64,000 nt of DNA from Pseudomonas protegens (GTDB taxonomy: Bacteria; Pseudomonadota; Gammaproteobacteria; Pseudomonadales; Pseudomonadaceae): positions 6,123,001 to 6,187,000 of the forward strand of contig NZ_CP060201.1 of NCBI RefSeq assembly GCF_013407925.2, read 5' to 3'. Positions 33,434 to 41,204 of the stretch are shown here, piece after piece; position 1 is the stretch's first letter; each line of letters starts with the position of its first letter. The notes beneath the pieces were generated by a model, which made no database searches, had not been told where the DNA came from, and was given only the letters and a program-made list of their open reading frames with translations. A program made the position numbers and the translations under genes.

Positions 33434-33964
33434 ATGAGAGTTTTGATTGGAGCTCTGGCCATAGCTTTTTTGGCAGGTTGCGCGTCACCGCCGCCGCTGA
33501 ATTTTTCCGTTCAGGGGCTCGAGCCTTCCACCCGGAAAATTGATGCGGACTTAAAGTCTATATCTGTCTCGTTTGCGGGGCCGTCGGAAACGCGTGGAGA
33601 AATACCGTCAAGTGGAGAGGGTGTTCCTGGGCTGTGGGAGAGTTCGCTGAGAGAGGGAGTCAACCGAATCGCGGTCTTTGATGATGATTCGGCGAGGAAG
33701 GTGAATGTTTTTGTGAAGATCACGGAATTGGATATTCCTGGTGGAGGTGCGTCTATGACCACCAAAGCGAGTGCCATCTATCAAATCGTGAACAGAAAAA
33801 CAGGAAAGGTCATTTATGAAAGGGAGGTCTCAAATATTGGCACTGTGTCTGGTACCTATGCATTCTATGGTGTGACCAGACTCAAAGAGTCCATAAATAG
33901 AGCTGTCCAGGAAAATATTCGCATTTTTCTTGAGGCAATTAGCACTGTTAAGTTGGATGCTTGA
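33434..33964 (+). CDS. lipoprotein, probable phage-borne moron
   Basis: A 176-residue protein. Signal MRVLIGALAIAFLAGCASPP with lipobox LAGC. The mature part contains VFVKITELDIPGGGASMTTK and VSGTYAFYGVTRLKESINRA. It is AT-richer than core genes and lies among phage remnants, where exported lipoproteins often affect superinfection. I do not recognise a defined family. Confidence 0.65.
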   Translation: MRVLIGALAIAFLAGCASPPPLNFSVQGLEPSTRKIDADLKSISVSFAGPSETRGEIPSSGEGVPGLWESSLREGVNRIAVFDDDSARKVNVFVKITELDIPGGGASMTTKASAIYQIVNRKTGKVIYEREVSNIGTVSGTYAFYGVTRLKESINRAVQENIRIFLEAISTVKLDA

Positions 33965-34061
33965 TTTAACTATCAACGAGCTGCTGTCTGTGATAGCGTC
34001 TATCTGAAACCAATTTTCAGCAGCTTGTAAAGAAAGTTTCTGGATGTACTTCTGTAAAAAG

Positions 34062-34082
34062 CCCGCCTTGAGCGGGTTTTTT
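34062..34082 (+). terminator. Rho-independent terminator
   Basis: CCCGC-CTTGA-GCGGG followed by six T, about 100 bases after the lipoprotein gene. Confidence 0.75.
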
Positions 34083-34169
34083 ATTGCCTACCGAAAAGTA
34101 CCTGCTTGTGGGGCACCCACCACCTGATCCGGCCAATGCGCCGGGTCTTTTTGTTTAAGGGGTAGGGCA

Positions 34170-34501
34170 ATGACGAACGAGCAACAGGCACTGGCAGAGA
34201 TGCCGATCTGGTTGGTGATTGCCCTGTCTCTGGTTGGCGGAGTGTCTGGCGAGATGTGGCGCGCAGACAAGGACGGGGCGCGAGGCTGGGCGTTGTTGCG
34301 CCGCCTCGCACTTCGCTCCGGCGCCTGCATCGTCTGCGGCGTGTCAGCGATCATGTTGCTGTTCGGTGCGGGTCTGTCGATCTGGACAGCGGGCGCCTTG
34401 GGTGCCTGACCGCGATGGCCGGCGCTGATGTCGCCATCGGCTTGTACGAACGCTGGGTGGCCAAGCGGCTGGACCTGAGCGAGGCCGAGCCGAAGGTATG
34501 A
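34170..34501 (+). pseudogene. phage holin with frameshift
   Basis: Begins MTNEQQALAEMPIWLVIALS with three membrane segments, as in the small holins of Pseudomonas tailocins and prophages. The first frame stops at 34407 after SIWTAGALGA. The expected end CLTAMAGADVAIGLYERWVA continues in the next frame to 34501, so one extra base near 34400 breaks the gene. The truncated 79-residue product retains the first helices and could still be made. Confidence 0.7.
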
Positions 34502-34795
34502 GTCGGGCAGGCCGGGCAGGGCGCCGATTTTTTACCGGTCCTCCCTGAGGGCAGCCCCATGCACGGGTTATCGAACTCGCGGATTCTCTCTAGCTGAAAC
34601 CTTCGCAGGGATGTCCGTCTTTCCAACGGGATGGGGGCAGGGCATGGCAGTCGGATGTCGGTTCGACCGACCGGACCAGGCAGAAAACCGCCGGGGACCT
34701 TGGGGACTTTCAAAGGACACGGGGTCGGAAACCCGCGGGATCTTGTTAGTGGCTGGGTTTGAAAGTTAGTTGACCCCAGTTGACTGGTTGACCAG
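34502..34795. other. spacer between holin and Rhs fragment
   Basis: No gene recognised. Near 34768-34802 short GTTGAC units recur (GTTGACCCCAGTTGACTGGT and on), of unknown meaning. Confidence 0.4.
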
Positions 34796-35566
34796 TTGAC
34801 CGGGCTTGGAAATAGGAGGCTTCATGGCATTGTGCATTACGTCTTTGAACCGGGCACTTTTGTCCCTGTTGCACAGGCTGTACGGCATGCGCCGATCAAT
34901 CTGATGGGGCAGCCGGATTACAGTGGCGAATACAACCTTGATGACGATCCAGTATGGAACCACCAAGCCACGACATTACCGTTTGATGCGTTGGCCTGGT
35001 ACCAGTGCGATCACCTGGGAACACCGCAGGAACTGACGGACTCACAAGGCAACATGGCTTGGACCGCGCAGTACAAGGCGTGGGGGCAGTATCACGATCA
35101 TGAGACAGGGCTGCACTACAATCGGTATCGGTACTATGGTCCGAAGATCGGTCGGTTTATTTCGCATGACCCAATCAGTTATTTTGGAGGCATAAACCTC
35201 TATCAATATGCTTCTAAACCAGTGAGCTGGATTGACCCTTTGGGACTCAATCGCTTCAAACCTAAGACCTTGACGACGGGCAGTGTGTTTAGAGGTGGAT
35301 CCGGTACGGCGAGCAGCATGACACCGCATCCGAACAAAGATGATATTCGTAAAGGAAGTAACGCTCCGGGTTCGTCAGCCGATATGTCAGTGGACAATAT
35401 GAGGCCTGGAAAATATGTTGAACTCGATGTTGAAGCGCTTTGCTCTTGTGGTTTTGATGTAATTAATGACAAAGAGAGCGGGCACGTGACTATTCGTCCA
35501 TCTGACGATCCTGATGATTCAAGGCATGGGCAAATACCCGTGGAGCAGAATCCAATCACGCCCTGA
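34796..35566 (+). pseudogene. Rhs-repeat protein C-terminal end with toxin tip (orphan Rhs-CT)
   Basis: About 256 residues with no proper start: the frame opens inside Rhs sequence (HYVFEPGTFVPVAQAV). DALAWYQCDHLGTPQELTDS, GLHYNRYRYYGPKIGRFISH, DPI and NLYQYASKPVSWIDPLGL are the conserved end of the Rhs core, with the DPLGL cleavage boundary at about residue 151. The remaining 105 residues are a variable toxin domain (VFRGGSGTASSMTPHPNKDD, ELDVEALCSCGFDVINDKES) that I cannot assign. Such detached tips are reservoirs that recombine onto full-length Rhs genes. Two small genes follow, where immunity genes sit. Confidence 0.75.
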
Positions 35567-35609
35567 CTGACGGTGTGTTGAAATCAATAAGCCGCAAAGG
35601 GGTGAAGTA

Positions 35610-35966
35610 ATGACTGAAAAACTAAAATGCGTTGATCTTCTTCAGGATTTTTTAGACAGGGTTTATGGACAGGCGTCGAGAGAGCATGACGGTGTATTAA
35701 GTAGAAACTGTGGTCATTACGATTATGCGGGGGGCAAGTTCTTTGTATATGTTACGGTTTTTCCCGAGGAAGTTGAGCTTGTTTTTGAAGGTGAGCAAGT
35801 AGAGGGCGGAAGTTTTGTTGTAAGTCTGGATATATGTACTCCTGAAGGGGGAATATTGAAGGGCAAGGTGGTGTCTGCAAAAGGCGGTTGTGACGAAATC
35901 AGGAAAGCTTTGGAGCGTTCAGAGGCCTCAGTACTCGCAGAATTTTTGAGGTTTCTCAACGGATGA
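35610..35966 (+). CDS. candidate immunity protein for the Rhs toxin tip
   Basis: A 118-residue acidic protein (MTEKLKCVDLLQDFLDRVYG) with alternating strands and a final helix. It starts 44 bases after the toxin stop, has a GGGGTGA site and shares its low GC. By position it is the cognate immunity protein; family not recognised. Confidence 0.55.
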   Translation: MTEKLKCVDLLQDFLDRVYGQASREHDGVLSRNCGHYDYAGGKFFVYVTVFPEEVELVFEGEQVEGGSFVVSLDICTPEGGILKGKVVSAKGGCDEIRKALERSEASVLAEFLRFLNG

Positions 35967-36014
35967 AGTCAATGCATGCTTGGTTCCAATAATTGGGACG
36001 GATTTATTTTTGCA

Positions 36015-36209
36015 ATGAGTTATGAATGCAAGCTGGTGTCCGACGACACCACTGTTAGTGGTTTTTACCAAGCGCTTCACTCCGGGCATTTAATGGAAGA
36101 GTTTCCGGAGGTAGTGAAATGTCTTTTCCTACCTGAAGGTGCAAAATTCATTATTGACAGAGAGGGTTACGAGGATGTCTGGATGGCTGAGCTGGATCCA
36201 GCCGAATGA
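36015..36209 (+). CDS. small acidic protein after the immunity candidate
   Basis: A 64-residue protein (MSYECKLVSDDTTVSGFYQA); an in-frame upstream ATG at 35976 is possible. Strongly acidic and short, as many immunity proteins are. It may be a second immunity gene or a fragment of one. A terminator follows. Confidence 0.45.
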   Translation: MSYECKLVSDDTTVSGFYQALHSGHLMEEFPEVVKCLFLPEGAKFIIDREGYEDVWMAELDPAE

Positions 36210-36237
36210 GTGATTTCTCTTAACTCTCCCCGGAAAG

Positions 36238-36260
36238 ACCATGTTTTCATGGTTTTTATT
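36238..36260 (+). terminator. Rho-independent terminator
   Basis: ACCATG-TTTT-CATGGT followed by TTTTTATT, closing the Rhs-tip cassette. Confidence 0.7.
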
Positions 36261-37079
36261 TAAACATGATTTGGTCCTTGAGATTTTCCTAGAGTCCATA
36301 GGGAAGTTGTGTCCAATTAGCTGGAGTCTTTGGAGTCGAGGCCGAAGAATGATAAATGCGCAATAAACCAGGCACACACTATTTCGCTTCGAGTAGCGCG
36401 GGTCGTATACAATCACAGTTGATAATTGACATAATCTACTGAAAGCGTTTCATTTAACGGCTTCTATTGGGTGTTGGATATTCCACCATCCTGAACCCCG
36501 ATGTTCTGGCCAGGTTTTGACTTTGCTAGGTATTCATCAACGATATAAATGGTATCAAGCAAGAGACGCTCCTTATCAATGCGCATTGATCAACTTCAAG
36601 TGGTGCGATATTGAAAAAATTGAATAGCACACCACTATCGGCGGCCGATAGCTTGTCTTTAGTTGTCTCGCGTTCAACGGAAAGACACGCGCACCTATTC
36701 AGGATCTCGCTATTGTGTGAGGTTTTTTCGCTTGCGGCCCCACCGCACCCTTCGCTCTGAGCTGGGAGTGCTACTGGGGCTGATCAATTTCAAACATGCC
36801 CCACGGAGCGAGCGCATGGTGTTTCTGTTACGCCAGCTCAATAGGCTGGATACCTAGTTTACCGTAGGGTTGGTTGGCGTGTTCGCCGCGAGCTGATGGC
36901 ACCGCGACGACCTGGTGGACCGAGAGCTCTGGGCCGTCTTAATCTTCTCGGATGCCGTCTGCGCCCATTACCTGACTGGACTGGTTAGCGCTTACCTGGG
37001 CCTCCCGTAAAGAGCGCATGCTTCGACAAAAATCCACCCTGGAACTACTGTGATTGAAAGTGGCAAGGGTGGCCTCATC
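36261..37079. other. 820 bases of degenerate DNA
   Basis: Only short frames with no ribosome sites. Composition shifts from AT-rich (36260-36700) to GC-rich (36720-37020), which suggests pieces of different origin joined together. I recognise no gene or insertion sequence. Confidence 0.45.
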
Positions 37080-37328
37080 ATGTTCAATCAATATCCACAT
37101 CAAAAATTTGCTCGGCGGCTGTTCTTTCTAATGGGGCTATTGATGCTGGGCGTAGCGATCGCGGTCTTTGTTAGTACTGATTGGACTGGGTTTTTATTAA
37201 CTGTTGTGGTTTCGAGCATCTTTTTCATACCCGCATTCATTCTTAGCGAAAAGGCTTTTGAGCGCTTTGTAAAATCGGTGGACAAGATCAGCTTCCTGGC
37301 TCCTGTCATTCGATTTTTCAGCGGCTGA
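37080..37328 (+). CDS. small two-helix membrane protein
   Basis: An 82-residue protein from MFNQYPHQKFARRL with two helices (LFFLMGLLMLGVAIAVFV and LLTVVVSSIFFIPAFIL) and a basic end. Low-GC. It resembles small membrane immunity proteins in layout, but this is a guess from context. No family recognised. Confidence 0.45.
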   Translation: MFNQYPHQKFARRLFFLMGLLMLGVAIAVFVSTDWTGFLLTVVVSSIFFIPAFILSEKAFERFVKSVDKISFLAPVIRFFSG

Positions 37329-37749
37329 GTTAGATGAGCGTTCGGTTTTTACGGGTGGAGTACAAATGTACTCCTGGCGGGATTTCTTGCCCTGGAGCTG
37401 CTTCTCCAGCTTCATCAGTGCATTAGTGACGTTGCCAAAGCCCACGCCGCCGGCCTTCTGGCAGCCGGTGCGCCCTATGCTAATCGTTATCCCAGAAACA
37501 GCCATCAGCGGCGCCCCAGCCGGTTACGCTCTGGATGCTCGCGGCTTCTGGGGATTCGTACATCAAAACTTTTTCTTCAGGCATGACTTGTGCCTGGTCG
37601 CTATAGCGACTATCAATTAAAAGTATCGTTGCGCCTTCAATCAGTGGAAGTTTAGTGTGGTCGTACACGGAGTCGAGCACTAGTTTTACTGTGCTTCAAG
37701 TTTGATGAAAAGGTCATGACGGACTTGTTCAACATGGAAGGGAACTAAA
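37329..37749. other. spacer with a possible leftward gene fragment
   Basis: A leftward frame at 37480-37680 (LPLIEGATILLIDSRYSDQA, VTGWGAADGCFWDND) and one at 37380-37505 (VGFGNVTNALMKLEKQLQGK) look protein-like and could be one gene broken by a frame change near 37490. I do not recognise it. Confidence 0.35.
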
Positions 37750-38175
37750 ATGGCAAAGACTTTATTTGTTTTTTCTCACAAGGGTAATGTACCGCTTCGA
37801 CTAGAAAATGTAATGGTGTACACAAATGCTGGTCGCTGGGAGTCTATGAGTAGTACTTATGCTCCCAATACTGGAATCTCTCAGCTCAATGTCGAGGGTG
37901 TGGATTCTGAGGGTTTTTTTCGAGAGCAATGCCAGGTTTCGTTAAATATTGATCCGGTTCTTGTGAATGATAATAAGTACGCATCTGATGGCGCGAGTTT
38001 GCTGTTCAATATTAACGGCAGTAACTTGCATATAAATATTCATAAGAATGGAGGGATGGACAAGACGGATATATACGGTTCCGATCCGAATGCCGTTAGT
38101 TGGACGGTAAATCTTGGGGGCGTTGGATCACGCTCATCTATCACTTGCGAAGGACGCTACCTGCCGCCTCATTGA
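37750..38175 (+). CDS. unrecognised low-GC protein, beta-rich
   Basis: A 141-residue protein, MAKTLFVFSHKGNVPLRLEN, with many alternating hydrophobic residues, two cysteines and no signal peptide. The size and strand-rich pattern recall small secreted beta-sandwich proteins such as aegerolysins or lectins, but I see no decisive motif. AT-rich compared with the core, in the mobile region. Confidence 0.55.
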   Translation: MAKTLFVFSHKGNVPLRLENVMVYTNAGRWESMSSTYAPNTGISQLNVEGVDSEGFFREQCQVSLNIDPVLVNDNKYASDGASLLFNINGSNLHINIHKNGGMDKTDIYGSDPNAVSWTVNLGGVGSRSSITCEGRYLPPH

Positions 38176-38399
38176 CCTGAGCGTGCATTCGCTCCACCTC
38201 CCCAATCAGATACAGGATGGGGAGGTAGAGCGGAGCCACTTCTAGTCCGATCCAGTCATCGCTCATCTGAACTTGATTGATGCGCTTTATCGCTGCGGGT
38301 GTCGTTGATGTTGGCCGTCTCAAGCAGGGAGAGAACTCTTCCTTCCAAGTTGGATCCTTTAAAGATAGAGGGGTAAAGTCACCATTTTTAATATGAGGA

Positions 38400-38633
38400 T
38401 TGAACTTGAGACAGTTTGTCGTGGTGCTGGCGATTTTATTCATGGCTGGGTGTTCCCACGCACCACCTCCGGAGTATCGCGATCCTTGTCTTGACGCTGG
38501 CCCGGTTCAGAGTTCTGCATTCAATAACTGTGTGGCGGAACGAGATGTACGCAAAGCCAAAGCCCTGAAGAATCTTTTGGAGGGTGGTTCCGGGGATAGA
38601 TACCAACTCGCCCCCATAGGGAGTGAACCTTGA
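38400..38633 (+). CDS. small lipoprotein
   Basis: A 77-residue protein with a TTG start at 38400 behind TGAGGA. Signal MNLRQFVVVLAILFMAGCSH with lipobox MAGC; the mature part ends in a charged helix and a flexible tail. Function unknown. It is the last gene before core sequence resumes. Confidence 0.55.
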   Translation: MNLRQFVVVLAILFMAGCSHAPPPEYRDPCLDAGPVQSSAFNNCVAERDVRKAKALKNLLEGGSGDRYQLAPIGSEP

Positions 38634-38801
38634 ATTGCCGATGATTTTTTAGGTTTATGGTCACCCGAATGGCGTGGGTCATCCGACTTTGGTGTCCGCC
38701 TAGCTCCAGCCCCCGAGCAGATCCAACTGCCAGTCGTGCTGATCAAAGAGCGAAGGACCTGAGCCCCGGACAGGGTTCGTCGCAGCCGCGGGCCGCGGGT
38801 G

Positions 38802-39823
38802 CTAGGGCGACAAGGCTACGGATTCAATGGCGTGTTTGGCCTGGGCGACGCTGAAGGCGCTCGGCAAGCTGGCGCCGTTCTTGGCGGCAAGGATCTCGGC
38901 CATCACGCTGACGGCGATTTCCGCAGGTGTCTTGCTGCCAATGTAGATGCCGATCGGTCCGTGCAGGCGCTCGAGTGAGGCCGGGGTTTCACCAAAATGC
39001 TCGATCAGGCGTTCGCGGCGCAGTTGGCTGTTGCGTCGCGAACCGATGGCGCCGATGTAGAACGCCGGGCTGTGGAGGGCTTCGAGGAGCGCGAGATCGT
39101 CGAGCTTGGGGTCGTGGCTCAAGGCGACGATGCAGGTTCGGAGGTCGACGGCGAAGTCGCGGACCACGTCATCGGGCATGCCGATGATGCATTCCACACC
39201 CTGTACCCCCAGGTTTCGATGTATTGCGGACGGGGGTCGCAAACCGCGACCCTGAAGCCGTTGAACAAGGCCATGGTGGCCAGGTATTCGGCCAGTGCGC
39301 CGGCGCCGATCATGAGCAGCCGATACGCCGGCCCCAGGGTATTGAACATCTGCTGGCCGTCGAAACTGAACTGCTCGGGTGTCGCCGTGGCGGTCAGTGT
39401 CACCTCATTGCTGGCCAGAGTCAGGCCGCGGCGTATCAGGCGTCCGCTGTCGAGTGCGGCGACCAGTTCCGCCAGCGCTGGCCCCGACGGGTTGAACTCG
39501 AGAACCAGTTGCAGGGTGCCGCCGCAAGGCAAGCCGAAGCGATGGGCGTCGTCGGCGCTGACGCCATACTGCACCACCTCAGGCAGCCCCTCCGTGAATC
39601 CGGCGCCGCCATGGGCGGTGCAATAGCGATGGATCAAGTCGTCCTCGATGCAGCCGCCGGACACGCTGCCCACCACTCGCCCATCCCCGCGCAGGGCCAT
39701 CATCGACCCCACCGGGCGCGGTGAAGAGCCCCAGGTGCGCGCCACCGTGACCAGCAGCACCGGCTCTGCGGCGGCGCGCCAGTCCCGCGCGGTACGCAGG
39801 ACTTGCAAATCGATGCTTTCCAT
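38802..39823 (-). pseudogene. XdhC-family molybdenum cofactor insertion protein, frameshifted
   Basis: The first half (39823 to about 39208) reads VARTWGSSPRPVGSMMAL, SGGCIEDDLIHRYC and LLMIGAGALAEYLATMALF, followed by CDPRPQYIETW. The second half is in another frame: VQGVECIIGMPDDVVRDF, LSHDPKLDDLALLEAL and YIGAIGSRRNSQLRRERL. Adding one base to the five-base C run at 39206-39210 restores a normal full-length XdhC. XdhC loads sulfurated Mo cofactor into the hydroxylase encoded downstream. The break may be a real mutation, slippage or a sequencing error. Confidence 0.8.
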
Positions 39824-39834
39824 CCGGCTCTCCT

Positions 39835-41187
39835 CTAGCGCATATGCAGGATGATCGGGCTGCTGCTGGCCGGATCGGTGCGTTGCCGCAACTGGCTCAC
39901 TGCCCGGGCTTCGACGGCGCCGCCATGATTGCCCCAGGCGCTGCGCACGAAGGTCAGGACCTCGGCGATCTGCTGATCGGACAACTGTTCACGCAAGGCC
40001 GGCATGCGATAGGCGTCCGGCACCCCCGCGGCCACGACACGCTGCGCAGCGTTCAGGGTGATGTTGATCGCCGAGGCGCTCTCCTTGGCCAGGGCAGAGG
40101 TAGCCCCCGCCAGCGGCGGCATCCATTCGCCTTGTCCCTTGCCGTCCAGGCCGTGGCACGAGGCGCAATGCGTCATGTAGATGTGGGCGCCAGGCGCGTC
40201 GGGCCCGGTCGCGGTCCGCAGCTCTTGATACTGCCAGGGCGGGCCGTCTCGCCCGGGGTCCCCAGGCAGCGACTTGAGGTAACGGGCAATGGCCATCAGG
40301 TCTGGGTCGGTCATGAACTGGGTGGAGTTGTTGAACGCCTCGGTCATCGAGCCGTAGACCACCGCGTGCTGGTTGCGGCCGGTCTTGAGGAACTGCACGA
40401 TCTGCGCTTCGCTCCAGCGGCCCAGGCCGGTGTTGTGGTCGGCACGCAGGCTTGGCGCATACCAGCCATCGAGCAAGGCGCCCGCGAGGAACGGCGCTGC
40501 CGACTCATCCAGCGCCTTCTCGTTGAACGCCAGGCCGCGGGGCGTATGACAACTGCCGCAGTGCCCGGGGCCCTGAACGAGGTAAGCGCCGCGGTTCCAC
40601 ACAGCATCCTGGGTCGGTTTGGCCACGTAGGGCTCGGCGTCGACGAACACAGCGTTCCACAGTGCAATCGGCCAGCGCAGGTTCAGGGGCCAGGGAATGG
40701 CGCTCGGGATGTTCGCCTGTCTGACCGGCGCCACGTCTTTCATGAAGAACGCGTACAGCGCCCGCACGTCGTCATCACTGAGCTTGGCGTAGGACGGGTA
40801 GGGCATCGCCGGGTACAAGCGGCTGGCGCCGGGGGCCACACCGTGGCGCACGGCCCGGTCGAAGTCCGCCAGGCTGTAGCGGCCGATGCCGGTGTCCGTG
40901 TCCGGCGTGATATTGGTCGCATGGATCGCGCCCAGCGGCGTGGCCATTTCCAGGCCCCCGGCGAACGGCGCGCCGCCCGGTACGCTGTGGCAAGCCACGC
41001 AATCGCTGAGCCGGGCGACGTATTCGCCGCGGGCGACCAGCGCCGGGTCGATGTCGGCCAGGGTGGTCGGGGGGCTGGCAAGCGCCGAGGCGGGCTCGTG
41101 CGTGACGTACCAGGCCAGCAGGCCGGCCACGATCAGGCACGGCACGGTCAGCCAGCCAGCGGTTGTTGCGAATCGGCGGTTATTCAT
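39835..41187 (-). CDS. triheme c-type cytochrome subunit of a molybdenum hydroxylase
   Basis: A 450-residue protein from MNNRRFATTAGWLTVP at 41187 with an N-terminal membrane anchor/signal. Three heme sites are visible: CVACHS, CGSCHT and CASCHG, each in a separate cytochrome domain. This is the electron-accepting subunit seen with isoquinoline/aldehyde oxidoreductases and gluconate-type dehydrogenases, passing electrons to the quinone pool or an oxidase. It follows the large-subunit gene by 17 bases in one operon. Confidence 0.88.
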   Translation of the reverse strand: MNNRRFATTAGWLTVPCLIVAGLLAWYVTHEPASALASPPTTLADIDPALVARGEYVARLSDCVACHSVPGGAPFAGGLEMATPLGAIHATNITPDTDTGIGRYSLADFDRAVRHGVAPGASRLYPAMPYPSYAKLSDDDVRALYAFFMKDVAPVRQANIPSAIPWPLNLRWPIALWNAVFVDAEPYVAKPTQDAVWNRGAYLVQGPGHCGSCHTPRGLAFNEKALDESAAPFLAGALLDGWYAPSLRADHNTGLGRWSEAQIVQFLKTGRNQHAVVYGSMTEAFNNSTQFMTDPDLMAIARYLKSLPGDPGRDGPPWQYQELRTATGPDAPGAHIYMTHCASCHGLDGKGQGEWMPPLAGATSALAKESASAINITLNAAQRVVAAGVPDAYRMPALREQLSDQQIAEVLTFVRSAWGNHGGAVEARAVSQLRQRTDPASSSPIILHMR

Positions 41188-41204
41188 GGGCGCTCCGGCG
41201 CTGA

